Shown here: positions 45,155 through 56,700 of the stretch, piece by piece
Numbering within the stretch: the first letter of the stretch is position 1
Layout: each line of letters starts with the position of its first letter
Assembly: GCF_021869535.1 (NCBI RefSeq)
Contig: NW_026262690.1
Coordinates: forward strand, 62,256,995 to 62,320,994
Direction of reading: 5' to 3'
Length of the DNA stretch: 64,000 nucleotides
Origin: Mytilus californianus
Lineage: Eukaryota; Mollusca; Bivalvia; Mytilida; Mytilidae
Made by a program: the position numbers and the translations under genes
The notes under the pieces: model-generated
What the model was told of the DNA's origin: nothing
Database searches by the model: none
What the model saw: the letters and a program-made list of their open reading frames with translations, nothing else

Positions 45155-45597
45155 AGGTTGCATTTCTGTAAATATCGGCAATGCAATTTCCCATAGGAAA
45201 TCCTTTTACGGCTAAAACTGTACCACTTTTACTATGAAGTTTTGAAAAAAATTATATCCTAGAATGGAAAGTTCATATGCACTACTATTTTTTTCAAAGG
45301 TCAAAATATAGGGCTGTGCGGCATATTTTCAACGTTTATATGCCCCGAACTTCTAAGAGTTTAAACTTACACTAAAAGTCTGTACTACCCCTTCCTTGAC
45401 TTCACAGATTTCAATTTGACCGCTATGCATATGTATATTTACTAGTAACATTCCCAAGGTATATCTTTACGAGATGAAACATAGAGATCATATCTGGGAA
45501 CCAGTACGTAAACAAAATTAGTTATCTATGAATATTATATATCTCTCCCCAAAAGAGGCGTGGTTTGTAAAACAGCTGTATTTACAAAGTGCAACCT
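45155..45597. mobile_element. TIR element (AGGTTGCA type), copy 2
   Basis: 443 bp between AGGTTGCATTTCTGTAAATA and TATTTACAAAGTGCAACCT. The interior matches 10,195-10,643 along its length (CCTAGAATGGAAAGTTCAT, GAACCAGTA.GTAAACAAAA). No clear target duplication at this copy. Confidence 0.72.
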
Positions 45598-45905
45598 CAA
45601 ATGATGTTGTAGCAATGATGAATGCATATATTGCAGAGACAGAAAAAAAACGTGTACTCCAAAAGCAGGTATGTATGAAAAATAGAGTTAGAGAAAAAGA
45701 AGTCGTAAGATTATTGCAAAACATAGAAAGAAATGTATTTTTCATGCCGTATTGTTAGATATATCTTTGATAGTTATGAACTAAAAGGCACTTGACGAGG
45801 ATAAACTTATCATTAATGTACTAGTGACCAGCATGCATTAATTAATTTGCGTAGTTAGTATACATTACTTGATATGTTATATGGATTGTTTTATCTTAAT
45901 TGTAG

Positions 45906-45985
45906 TTTGTCCCGTCGACTGGATACTGCATGGAAAAAGTTGTTACTATTTCAGCCATGATTTGACAACTTGGAATACCGCAAGG
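45906..45985 (+). CDS. C-type lectin domain exon a
   Basis: 80 nt, acceptor TTGTAG, donor GTATGT; phase 1 in, phase 0 out. Encodes CPVDWILHGKSCYYFSHDLTTW then NTAR, the classic CTLD opening: Cys-Pro, W, G-x-S-C-Y and the W that starts the first helix. The entry phase matches the exit phase of all Ig exons. Cys residues here form the long-form N-terminal disulphide and begin the domain core. Confidence 0.8.
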
Positions 45986-46059
45986 GTATGTGAATATTCT
46001 TTATCTGCTGCGTTTCGTACATTCTTTGAAAATAAAAGGTTCACTCTTTGTTTTACGAC

Positions 46060-46245
46060 AACTTACCTTTCCGGAGCACCTGAGATCAACCCCGGTTTTT
46101 GGAGGGGTTCCTTTGCTCAGTCTTTAGTTTTCGATGTTGTGTTTTGTATATTGCTGTTTGTCTTCATTTTTTGCCATGGCATAGTCAGTTTATTTTTCGA
46201 CTAATGAGTTTGAATGTCCCTTTGGTATCTTTCGCCTCTCTTTTA
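46060..46245 (+). repeat. Penelope-associated 3' region, fragment
   Basis: Same family as 11,900-12,091 (CCGGAGCACCTGAGATCAAC, GAGTTTGAATGTCCCTTTGG). Inserted in the intron between CTLD exons a and b. Confidence 0.65.
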
Positions 46246-46678
46246 TTCCTATTTAGATGAGAGTATTGCTGTGTTTGAAAGTACTATACAATGGATCTTT
46301 GATGATAATGGTTGAAATAAGCCTATGATAAAAACAGAATAAGTAGAAAATTAGAATACAAAAAGTAGTCGCATGCTTGAATTGTTGTTTCCACTATATA
46401 GACAAGGGGTTTAGCTGTAACAATCAATTTCAAAATGATCTACACAGTATCGTCTTCCCACTGACAACAATCAAAAGTAAGACAAAAACAGATGGCATTT
46501 TATTTTCATTTATACCTTGTGGTGACATCATCGTATGCATATTTAACAGATATAATGTTAATTTCTATTATATATGTGTTTCATTTCCTAAGGGTGATAT
46601 ACCTTAGTGGCAAGCGAATAACACTGACGTCTTGCATATAATGATTTTTTCTTTTGTCTTATTCGATGTTTGTTTCAG

Positions 46679-46751
46679 ATTGAATGTGCAAATAGAGGCG
46701 GATACTTTGTTGAAGGAGATCAAGATTTATGGTTGGTGTCAATGCTGAAAG
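46679..46751 (+). CDS. C-type lectin domain exon b
   Basis: 73 nt, acceptor TTTCAG, donor GTATTT (weak at +5); phase 0 in, phase 1 out. Encodes IECANRGGYFVEGDQDLWLV and SMLKG: C..-R-G-G-Y-F is the standard second-helix region of a CTLD. Phase 0 matches exon a exactly, and phase 1 matches exon c. Confidence 0.8.
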
Positions 46752-47254
46752 GTATTTTTTTATCATTACATTTACCCGACTGTTAAACGTAAATGCCTAG
46801 ACTGATGGTTTGTTTAAATGCGCTTTGGACTCAATTCCTAAAGCTTACAATACTTACTTTCATCAACTGGATCTGTTGTTGTAAGTTATTCATGTGTTCC
46901 GTAGTGACAATCCTATCCAATACCTTATACATTTTGATATCACCTAACATGCCAAATGCTACGAATGAAATTATTTTTACTTGTAACTAATTACATGACA
47001 GGTGGTACTAGTGGAGCGGGAACTGCTTACCCGTCCGGAGATCTAAACTTTAACCCTAAATTTTGGTTGGTTCGTGTTTCTCAATATATAGTTTTGTGGC
47101 CTTTTATTTGTCTTTGTTTTTCTTTTTGCCCTGGTGTTTTTATTCTTACAAAATGTAAATGTAAAGGTGTAAATAGTAATGTTAATATCTCAAAAAGAGA
47201 CTATGTTGGCAGACTATTCTCACATCGGAGTCAAACTTCTTTTGAACTTAGATT

Positions 47255-47640
47255 TACTGTGCGTTTTTCTGTGTATTTGTTTATTCCACATTGGCTAGAG
47301 GTATAGGGTGATGGTTGAGATCTGACAAAACATGTTTAACCCCGCCGCTTTTTTGAGTCTGTCCCAAGTCAGGAACCTCTAGCCTATGTTAGTCTTGTAT
47401 GTTTTTTTTTTTTTTTTTTGGTTCATTTGTATGTTTCAGAGTTTAGTGTGGCGTCCATTTAGCTTCAAACTAGTATACATTATTATTCAGGGGCCAGCTG
47501 AAACACGCATCCGGTTGCGGGGTTTTCTCGCTGCGTTGAAGACCCATTGGTGGTCTTGGGCTGTTTTCTGGTCTTTGTTCAGGTTGTTGTCATTTTGACA
47601 CATTCCCCGTTTCGGTTCTCTATTCGATTTATAAAAAAAA
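47255..47640 (+). repeat. Dispersed repeat Q, copy 2
   Basis: Parallel to 40,340-40,810, followed by a fragment of repeat R (47,640-47,900). Upstream at ~46,995-47,110 is a further diverged Penelope-type 3' fragment (GGAGCGGGAACTGCTTACCC). Confidence 0.68.
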
Positions 47641-48529
47641 AAGGAGATGTGTTATGATTCCAAATGAGACGACTAACCACCAGACTCCACATAACGTGGT
47701 TTGAATCAACTATAGCTCACTGTACGGCATACAACCATAAGTAAAACCAATATCGTCATGGAGTTATAAACCTCGACATGACAAAATGTGAAACGTCTGA
47801 AAACAACATAACAATAAAAGAAAAACAAATATGACCGCTGATTATAGTTCCTGAATTAGGACAGGCACATACAGACTGAATATTTTTTCCAACTCAATGC
47901 AGATTATAAAGCCCTGAAGCAAATATGTAAGACAATTTCTTTTAAATATAAATAGAGATATCTGACAGGTAAATATCTATTAACTTTATTATTTATTCAT
48001 AAATTAATAAATCTTTTTGATTTTCCAGTTTAAAAGATGACCTTTTCATGCATATTTGCTTTTTGTTTTGATCCTAAAAGGGAAGAGCGGGCACCCCGAT
48101 TTTTCCTTTCGATTTCCCGAAATAGTGTAATAGAAACCCTCCACTTATTCATTTAGTATTTATATCTATACCTACAAATTTTATGTGATTTTTGGGGAGG
48201 GAAATACTGATGCTGCATCGCCACAGAGGTTGGATGATGTTCTATTATAAGCCTATTTTGCTCTGTCGAAATGTATATAAGTATATCCCGGTTTTATTGT
48301 GGCTTGTGCTGCATGGTTAACTTCTTTCGCTTCTTTAACTTGTTTGTTTTATTGTCCTACTTCAACTTATATTTTTTTATATATTGTTATTGTCCTCTAG
48401 ACTCTTTAAATCTCTCACACCAGTTATGTAGATAGCACAAGGAACGAAATGTAGAAAATGAAAAACGGGGTAAACTGATACAAAACTTATTTCAAATTTA
48501 CATTTGTTTATTATTCTATTCTTACCCAG

Positions 48530-48750
48530 GCGAAGTATGGGTTGGCTTAACCGACAGTCATAGTGAAGGACGATGGTGATGGAAGACTGGGGCTTCTAGT
48601 ACTTATACCAATTGGCAATCTGGTGAACCAGATGGTGGTAAAGGAGAAAACTGTGCAAAATACTGTGAAAGGAAATGACACAAGAGCTATTATGGTTGGA
48701 ATGACAGACCTTGTACGGTTCCAACTAGATATATCTGTGAAAGAAACTAA
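48530..48750 (+). pseudogene. C-type lectin domain exon c, with two in-frame TGA codons
   Basis: Acceptor ACCCAG at 48,524-48,529, phase 1. Reads GEVWVGLTDSHSEGRW, TGA at 48,577, then WKTGASSTYTNWQSGEPDGG and ENCAKYCERK, TGA at 48,676, then HKSYYGWNDRPCTVPTRYIC and ERN, TAA at 48,748. The WVGL core, the EPD sugar-specificity position (EPN or QPD in well-studied lectins), the WND calcium motif and the final Cys are all preserved. Conservation on both sides of the stops shows recent damage, or sequencing errors. If translated, the product would lose the ligand-binding half of the domain. Confidence 0.82.
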
Positions 48751-48896
48751 GATGATTAAAGTTCTTTTGATACATCCATTTAATTTTTTTTTAACATTAG
48801 ATTTAACTTTGGAATTTACCGCCATCTTTCAGTAAAAATTCGCTTTTTTGACATATAAATTGTTCATACAAAATACCAGTTTCAAATCATTTTCTG

Positions 48897-48902
48897 AATA
48901 AA
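48897..48902 (+). promoter_or_regulatory. Polyadenylation signal of the lectin gene
   Basis: AATAAA 147 bp after the terminal TAA, followed by a T/GT-rich stretch (TTTTTTTTGTTGTTGTTGGTG, 48,918-48,938). A good candidate for the 3' end of the Ig/CTLD transcript. Confidence 0.6.
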
Positions 48903-49249
48903 GCTGAATGCAATGGGTTTTTTTTGTTGTTGTTGGTGTCTTCATTAAACGTTATAATCTTGCTGTGTTTATACAAACATGTAATTTCATATCATATGCT
49001 CGGTGCTTTGCTTTTGCGCCAATTGGCATTTCATTAGCGCCAAAGTAATCTTTCATTTGCCCCACAAACCATATTTCATTTGCGCCAATAATACAGGTAA
49101 ATACAGGTTAATAGTATAAAAAATAGTTTTATTTAAAAGAGACTTTTGATAATAACTTTAAAACACAGTTTTTGATTGCATAATAAACATATTCTTCCGA
49201 AATCAGTCATCGTAACCATAATGAAAGCACTATACACTGATACGTTCTT

Positions 49250-49830
49250 AATAGACATTTGCGGAAACTAGGTCTTTACCTAGTGTTACACTTAGACTTA
49301 CGATTACAGTTAATGAAAAACATGGGGTCCTCTCAAAATAAGAAAATAAACCCAATTGAGATATATATATAGTAAAATGAAATGATATTTTTATCATGTA
49401 AATAAGTCTTTTCGACGAGTCACAAATGCAGAAACTTATGGTCACAACAGATGTGAATCGCCACAAAGTCCCCATAACTTTGTGTGTTTTTTTTAATTCT
49501 CCGAATGCGTGTTCAACCTCTACTCTATAGTGTGTAATATGTCTATTTAATTTTCTACACTTCCTCTGCATATTCTGGGGTTTGTCTCATGTAATGTGTC
49601 AATACTGGATATCTGTTCGGATATATTTTGTCGCCTTGCAAAAACAGCTCAGTCGGGAAAGGTAATTCTTGTCCTATATTTCTTATCAACATATATTGCT
49701 GATGCCAAAGAAATCCGCACTCAACATAAAATTTCCTGTCTTCTTTCAACATTACAACTTGAGTGTGAATGCAGTGACAATGTCTGTGTCCTGGCAAATA
49801 CTATCCTAAGACTCGTTATCGGCCACAAAC
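49250..49830 (-). pseudogene. PIF/Harbinger-type DDE transposase remnant
   Basis: In two minus frames: LFLQGDKIYPNRYPVLTHY (Asp plus Y-P, resembling the second catalytic Asp region GDxxYP..PxLLTPY of DDE_4 transposases; ~49,620-49,680) and, after a frameshift near 49,565, RHITHYRVEVEHAFGELKK (R..VE.AFG.LK, the third catalytic Glu region; ~49,480-49,540). Upstream (49,830-50,370) I see only broken frames that may be the N-terminal half. Dead copy. Confidence 0.6.
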
Positions 49831-50370
49831 TTCCCGTCGATAGCCCTACTGCAAACGGAAGTTTTGGCCACCCACCTTGTAAGTTCTGCCAATCATCCAG
49901 TGAAAGAAGGCCAATAGATAAGACGGTTATATTGATATGTTTGAAATAGGTATACATGTATGTGTTTCATCTTTGGTAGTCGAAACACTAAGGTCAACTA
50001 TTTCAGAAATCATATGATAAGACGGATACGATTGTAACCGTAACATAAAAGAAGAATTCTGTTTCCCGGGGAATTCAAAGCTTATGATCCCGATCGGTTC
50101 TCTGTCTGAAGAGACCATTAACATCGGCTACAATTTAAAGTAACGTTTCAGGAGTTTCACATGTAAAAGGAATATCGTTTGCTTGCAAAACAAGTGAACA
50201 CATTTCTCCATTCCAAAAGTATACATCATTGCCTAAAATATTTCCCTGATTGTAAAAGATTGGTTTGTCGGTAGTCAAGCTAGGACTACCAGTGTTAGAA
50301 TCAGATGGCGAATGAAATGTGTACCTTACATCTGGTGGAGTCTGCATCAGGGCAGGTAGTGCTGTCATGG

Positions 50371-51700
50371 TTAATCTGTGTTATTCGTCCATAACGGGGG
50401 AAAATAAAATAAATGCACGAAATACAATAATCATTTATTCATTTTTACGTATTAATAGTTCCACTCGCTTTACAAAAGCGGGCGGTATATAGTAATTGGA
50501 AGTCGTACATCTTTTATACGATTACACTTTTGTATCCGCAAATGCTCCATAACCGCCGTAAATAGTGTGTGATTTTTTTTTAACAATAACGTTTGAATAT
50601 TGCCAAATAATGTAAACGGTATTTTTCTACTGTTTTTGACGTTAATGAAACATGTAGTAAAAATCGCGTTGGCGATTTTTTTTAAATGTCAGCTTATAAT
50701 TCATTCCTAATGAAATATAAAAATATCTCGTTATAAATGATGTGTCATGTGTTTGATTAAGATTCGGATCCAATTAATATTCGTGTGCATTCAAATATCT
50801 TTACAAGCAAAGAGCATGTTAGTCAAGAATGATGTAATATAGTTTTATTTGATAACATATAACTACTTTATTTCTAAAGAAATAAAAAAAATCAAAATCC
50901 TCGTTTAAAAAAAAAGGTATGACTTGCATTAAATCTAAAATAGGGTTCACAGACATCCGTGTACGTTAAAAGACAACCTGAGTGCTTTAAGAATATTTAA
51001 ACGAAGTTCTTGAGGGTCTATACTTTGAAATTCTTGATTTAATTTAAAAATGTAATGCATGTATATGTTTAATGCAGCTTAAGTTACTTTTCGTTTTTTT
51101 AAACGAGGAAACGATGCAAAGGGGCATTTAGAACCCATAAGTCGAAGAAAAAAGACTCCACCATGGTTAAAAGAAAAACGACGAAAATACGAACAAAAGT
51201 CCACAAAAACTCCACAAAGAAACATAGAGTTCATTTCTCCATGACGATAAAAAAAAAATCAACTGATTTTGACGAATCATGGTATATGTTTTCCAATTAT
51301 AACAGTAAAGTTTAAATAATTGAGTCTTCTGATAAATAAGAATAATTTGACAAACGACAATATAAATTGAACCAAGTTGTCGCTAACGATAGTCGAAAAT
51401 TAACATTTGGTGCCTGACGGTAAAAGGCACCATCTTGAAAGATTTCTAGGATCACTTATTACAACACGTGCCCGTATATGTAAAGACGAATATATATCTG
51501 CTTTATATTTTTATTGCATTGAAAGATATTTGTTGTTTTATTTTTTAATTTATAGTAACAGAACTTATTGAAATGCATCAAACTGACAAGTTGTCACAGC
51601 AAGCTAAGATGGTCAGTTGGGGGAAACTGAGAAGAAAAAATATAGACAAACACAAACAAAAATCATATTAAACGTAAAAACCACGAATAGCCGCTGGTCT
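50371..51700. other. Intergenic sequence, nothing recognised
   Basis: AT-rich, without ORFs of note. A small stem-loop lies at 50,659-50,680. Confidence 0.4.
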
Positions 51701-51715
51701 GACAAGTGTTTCAAA

Positions 51716-51812
51716 CTGGTCCGAGTTGTCTTTCAAACTGGTCCGAGCTGTCTATAAAAGTGGTCCGAGTTGTCTTAGTCCGATTTGCCTTTGGGTCCGA
51801 GTTGTCCAGATT
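51716..51812 (+). repeat. Short tandem repeat of GGTCCGAGTTGTC
   Basis: Five degenerate units of CTGGTCCGAGTTGTCTTTCA type at ~20-24-bp spacing. Confidence 0.7.
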
Positions 51813-52223
51813 CCACCTCAAGCTGCCAAGATACCATTTTTTGTCGATACTTCTTTGAAATCCCGTTGTTTAACTATAGGAAAACATCATAGGAGTTAGT
51901 CTTTGTTATGAACCGACGGTTTATATTTACACTTTGAAACGACCCAAGATTTAAATGCTACCTGTAAGTGTAATTGTAATCCTAATCGTAGGTGTATGAC
52001 AGTTTCCGCTAATGTCTACTAAGAGACTTTTCATAATAATGTTAAAACATAGATCTGTTCTAAATTAACGAGATCATAAAACCTAAAAGAAAGCACTATA
52101 CACTAGAGTAAATCAAAAAGTTTGTTCTGACACAAGACTTGTAAGCAACGACTCGGATGTACTCATGTACACTGGATAACCTGTATGTGTGGTCATAAAA
52201 AATTACAGACTTATTTCCTCTAA

Positions 52224-52660
52224 ATAAAAATAAGGAGATGTGGTATGATAGTCAATGAAACAACTATCCACCAAAGTTCAAAAGAAGTGGATGAAAGCAA
52301 TTATAGGCAACCGTACGGCCTTAAAAAATGAGAAAAACCCACATCGTATAGTCGGCTATAAACAGCCCCACCAGTGACCAAATGACGTCGATGTAAGCAA
52401 CCAAAGATCACCGTTCAGCCTTAAACAACCAACGAGAAAACCTTTCTATCTATTATCAAGCTATAGAAATGCGACACAATTCAATAGAGGAAACCAACGG
52501 TCTAACTTATGCCAAAACAATAAACGGAAAACAAATATGACAGACAGCAACTGACTATAACCACGAAATTACAGGCTCCTGAAGTGGGACAGGCACCAAA
52601 AGAATATGGTGGGGTTAAACATGTTTGTAAGCGCTCAATCTTTCCCTAATCTGACGTAGT
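52224..52660 (+). repeat. Dispersed repeat R, long copy
   Basis: AGGAGATGTGGTATGATAGT, CAACTATCCACCAAAGTTCA, CAACCGTACGGCCTT, ATCGTATAGTCGGCTATAAA, then TTACAGGCTCCTGAAGTGGG and ACATGTTTGTAAGCGCTCAA. The most complete copy in the window. Confidence 0.72.
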
Positions 52661-52894
52661 TGTGTAAAAGCAAAAGACTCAACTATGAAAATCAACCTTT
52701 TTTATGTTTAAAGTATATTTTCTTGTCTCAAATGGACCTTTGTTCCTGAAGCACATGCTTTGTGTACTAAAACTGTTCACGGGTTTATATCATTACGTTT
52801 ATAATGGTATTTTTAAACTTTTCGCGCCTTCCCACAATTAGAATACAAAAGTTTAAGAGAGACCGGCCAAAATAAAACCACGAAAAACGACGAA

Positions 52895-53810
52895 GAGACA
52901 AACTAGAGGCTCTAAAGAGCCTGTGTCGCTCACCTTGGTCTATGTGCATATTCAACAAAGGACACTCTCCAACATTGTAGACGAGAATATAATTCATGAC
53001 AAAAATCTCTGTTTTATTGATCTTGTCTCGCTGATAATTTAGTCTGTTTAGTTTCTCTCTATCTTTTTTAGTTTTTGCTCAAAACACAAAAGAGGCTAAA
53101 ATAAATCCTTATTTAGGGGCGACCACTCCTATAAAGAGTGACAGTCTACTACCTATATCGGCAAAATTTAACTTGTTAGTAGATCTTGCCTTGCTGGTCA
53201 TTTTTGTGATTTACTATTTATCTATTTATCTATTATAACTTGTATCATGTAAGGATAAACGCCAAAAAACGGTGTAAATCGTCTTTAAAGAGCAAAAACT
53301 TCAATAAGGAGTTGTCAGAAGATTTCCTCTATGTTGTCTTAATTGTAGATCTTGTCTTGCTGATAATTTTTGCTTATTTAAGTTTCTTTCTATCTATTAT
53401 AATTTATAAGATATAAGGCAAAAACGCAAAAAAAATGGTAAAAATCGTCATCAAAAAGCAATAACTCGGCTGACGATTTTGACAATGCAGACTTATTTGT
53501 AGAACTTGTTTTGCTCTCATCAGATTTTTTCTATTTATAACAGTTTTCAAAATAATAGACAAAACTTGCATTTTACTCCTATGTTCTATTTTTAGCCATG
53601 TCGGCCATCTTGTTTGGCAGGCCGGGTCATCGGACTCATTTTTTAAACTATATACCCCAATGATGTTTACGGCCAAGTTTGGCTAAATTTGTCCCTGCAG
53701 TTTCAGAGAAGAAGATTTTTTTATAAGTTAACAGACGACGACGAACGACGGACACCAAGTGATGAGAAAAGCTCACTTGGCCCTTTGCGTCAGGTGAGCT
53801 AAAAAAGCAG
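52895..53810 (-). repeat. ~155-bp satellite-like repeats, inverted block
   Basis: Minus-strand relatives of 26,861-28,140, beginning ACTAGAGGCTCTAAAGAGCC and TGTGTCGCTCACCTTGGTC. The last part (53,690-53,810) ends GACGACGACGAACGACGGAC...AAAGCTCACTTGGCCCTTTG, a common bivalve repeat end. Confidence 0.65.
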
Positions 53811-54322
53811 TCTACAAAATACTAAATAAAAAATTAAAGACTGAGAAATAAGAACCTCAACAAAAACAGGGGTGACCTCAGGTGCTCCGAAAAACTTAGC
53901 AGATCCTGACTAATAAAAATTAAATTATTGTTCCCTAACCGGGATTGTATTGTTCATGTTGAAGAAATTATAGTCGATTAAGATGTAAACTGTCTCAGTG
54001 GTACACGCCTTTCTGCTTCGTGTAATTAAATAGTATGAAGAAAAACGTAACACATGCGTTGTATAGCTGATTTTGTATACCCTACAACTCGTGAGCGAAA
54101 GATGACATCGTGCCTTCATATTTTTCGTTTCTCTGAGGTTGGTTTTACCCATGGCAAAAGAAGTTTTTACGAGATGAGAAATGTGTTGTGATTTTTTCAA
54201 AATTGGTTCATTGAGTTTATCTTGAGACAGACTAGACATAAGTTATTTTACAATCAGAATATGAAGGATAAAATGCAAGAATCAAAAAGAAACCCCTATT
54301 CCAGCCGAAACTAAATATATTT

Positions 54323-54627
54323 AAGGAATTACTGTAATATTTTTTCTGTCTATGAAGAAATAACATAAAAAATGTGGTGCACACTGAATAACCCGCGTAG
54401 CGTGTTATTCTAAAGTGTGCACCACATTTTTTATGTTATTTCGAATAGACAGAAAAAATATTACAGTCATTCCTTATAATTTAATTCTAAATTCCATTTT
54501 AAGCCGGATTAAATCGTAAAAAAAACGTTGATGACGTCACGGTCACATGACAAAATTATGTCTATGGGCTGATAGACAAAACACTGTCAGCCAATCAGAA
54601 GACGTGTTACATCCAAAATTAAATTGT
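54323..54627 (-). mobile_element. Fold-back element, copy 2 (opposite orientation)
   Basis: Arms 54,323-54,385 and 54,414-54,475 pair almost perfectly around AATGTGGTGCACACT / AGTGTGCACCACATT. The loop (GAATAACCCGCGTAGCGTGTTATTC) is itself self-complementary. The right flank to 54,627 contains GATGACGTCACGG (CRE-like) and CAGCCAATCAGAAGAC (CCAAT-box-like), and matches 25,366-25,520 inverted. Confidence 0.8.
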
Positions 54628-55130
54628 ATAAAAATAGATTTATAAAAGTCATCGCAATACCTCAATGTTTTTGAACACCCACTGTCTCACAGCTAGTTTA
54701 AATAATCGAATTATATCATTATGAAAATTTTTCGAATCATTCAAAACACTAAGGTTTTTCTACGACAAGAAATAAATAACCTTTCCCGGATTGAACACAA
54801 CCTGTTTTAAACTTTCAAACTATCGTATAGAACGCGAAAATGTATCATGCATAAAACAACAATGAATCTAAAGGATGTTAGATCAAGGACCAATGTTTCT
54901 TCCAATTAAAACTTTGAGCTTTTGAATTTGCTAAAGGATTTTCTTTTTGAATTTTCCTTGGAGTTCGATATTTTTGTTATTTCTCTTTTTTCTGTATTTT
55001 CTGTCATAGGCATGTCGATATACTGGTTGAATATCATGAAACGTCCTCTGTTTCCAAATAAAAGGAGCCGAAATTATGGCGAACCTAAGGTATTAATTAC
55101 ACTTTTAACATTTAAGTCATATCTGTTTTA

Positions 55131-55395
55131 GGGGCCTCGGTGGCCGAGTGGTCTAAGTAGTTACTACTGTAATCACTAGCCAGTCAACACTGAGGTTGTG
55201 AGTTCGAACCCCGCTCGTGCGGGTGCACTCGACTCAATCTTAATTGACTAGGATTGTCAGTTTTCCTATCGAAGGTCGGTGGTTTTCTCCGGGCATTCCG
55301 GCTTCCTCCACCAATAAAAACTGGCCGCCATGAAATAGCCCAAAAGCGGTGCTTAAAAGTGGCGTTAAAACACCAAAAAATCAAAATCAAATCAC
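55131..55395 (+). repeat. tRNA-Ser/Leu-derived SINE, best copy
   Basis: Head GGGGCCTCGGTGGCCGAGTG with box A (TGGCCGAGTGGTCTAAG), box B (GTTCGAACCCC at 55,202-55,212), and a body with GGTTTTCTCCGGGCATTCCG and CTTCCTCCACCA. The tail contains AAACACCAAAAAATC repeats. The tRNA part is class II-like (Ser/Leu), but the middle is not a proper tRNA, so this is a SINE and not a tRNA gene. Confidence 0.85.
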
Positions 55396-56375
55396 ATCTG
55401 TTTTAAAATCTACATGAAAATCACAGCGTGGTCCAGTTAGAACTGTGCTAGCTTTCACGAAATCTCAGCGGGATAAAATGGCCTAGGTATGGAGTTCATG
55501 CGGTTTATATGCACAAAAGAAAATATGGGTATACACCATGACGTCAACAGAAAGTTTCTTTACAACATGTAGACCTTACATTCATACCGAGTCTAATCAA
55601 GTAGGGGATTTTTTGATAGAATTTATTAAAAGTTTTCCATCAACATTCAAATCCTCGAAGGACGAAACGATTAAGTCACGACTAATTATTAACAATATTT
55701 CTGACTCGTGCCAGCCGCAGGAATAAGAGGCAGGGTTTTAAACAAATCATAGAAAACGTTAGGTCTTACGAAAAAAAACATGAACTCTATCGGACCTGAA
55801 TCATAGACAACCGAAACACAAGTACAAGTACAACAAAACCAAATAACACCGTGTTAAAGAATCCTCGCAGTAACTGAAAGCAAGATCGAAATGCATAACC
55901 TCTCGATATAGTGCTTAGTATAATCGTCATGTCTTACATACTCAATTTTGGCTGCTGTATTTCCGAATCATTTCATATACAAACGTGTTGATCTGAGGTA
56001 CAATAACACAATCTTGTGAGCTTTATAAACAAATACAAAAAAATTGGAGTGGAAATAAAAGTTTTTTAAATTCTGACAAGTAGAATCACACTTCCACAAT
56101 AAATTCCTATGTTTGTCATAAACTTAAGTAAAAGTTTGACTAAATAACGATTTCTGTATTTCAGTTGTGATCTTTTATTAATAAAATTATGATTCAATTG
56201 AAATCTGAGAAGTCACGGCAAGTGTGCACATATCGGAACAAATGAAAATGTACATTTCCTGAGAAGGCGTAAACAGAACACCACCATCAAGGAAAGGAAG
56301 AAAAAAGATGTCACTTGTTTTCCATAAGGTTTAATATGTGTATAGGCATACATAATGGACAAATATAAAAATAAG
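55396..56375. other. Intergenic sequence, nothing recognised
   Basis: Chance frames only (55,538-55,726 +). Confidence 0.4.
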
Positions 56376-56700
56376 ATGCACTGCAGTATAATTGCCAATG
56401 AGACAACACTCCACCAAAGACCAAATGACAAAGAAGTTAACAACTATAGGTCACCGTACGGCCTTCATCAATGAGCAAATCCATACGACATAGTCAGCTA
56501 TAAAAGGCCCCAAAATGACAAATGTAAAACAATTCAAACGAAAAAAAAAATAACGACCTGATCTATGTACAAAACAATGAACGAAAAACAAATATGATAT
56601 ACAGCATCAAATGACAACCTCTGAATTACAGGCTCCTGATTTGAGACAAACACATACAGAATGTAGCGGAAAGAACGTTTTTCAACGCGCTATCGGACTA
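56376..56700 (+). repeat. Dispersed repeat R, copy
   Basis: GATGCACTGCAGTATAATTG, CACCGTACGGCCTTCATCAA, ATAGTCAGCTATAAAAGGCC, TTACAGGCTCCTGATTTGAG. Same order as 52,224-52,660. Confidence 0.7.

Noticed and set aside
45598-45669. Possible exon CAAATGATG...AAAAGCAG before GTATGT, just upstream of CTLD exon a
   Set aside because: No convincing acceptor, and its open frame ends in phase 0 while CTLD exon a needs phase 1. The left boundary is the end of a TIR element.
50659-50680. Stem-loop AAAATCGC/GCGATTTT followed by a T-run, like a bacterial terminator
   Set aside because: An isolated short hairpin in eukaryotic intergenic DNA with no gene upstream; expected by chance.
55131-55215. tRNA-Ser or tRNA-Leu gene
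   Set aside because: Promoter boxes are good, but the sequence continues into a shared SINE body present in several copies.
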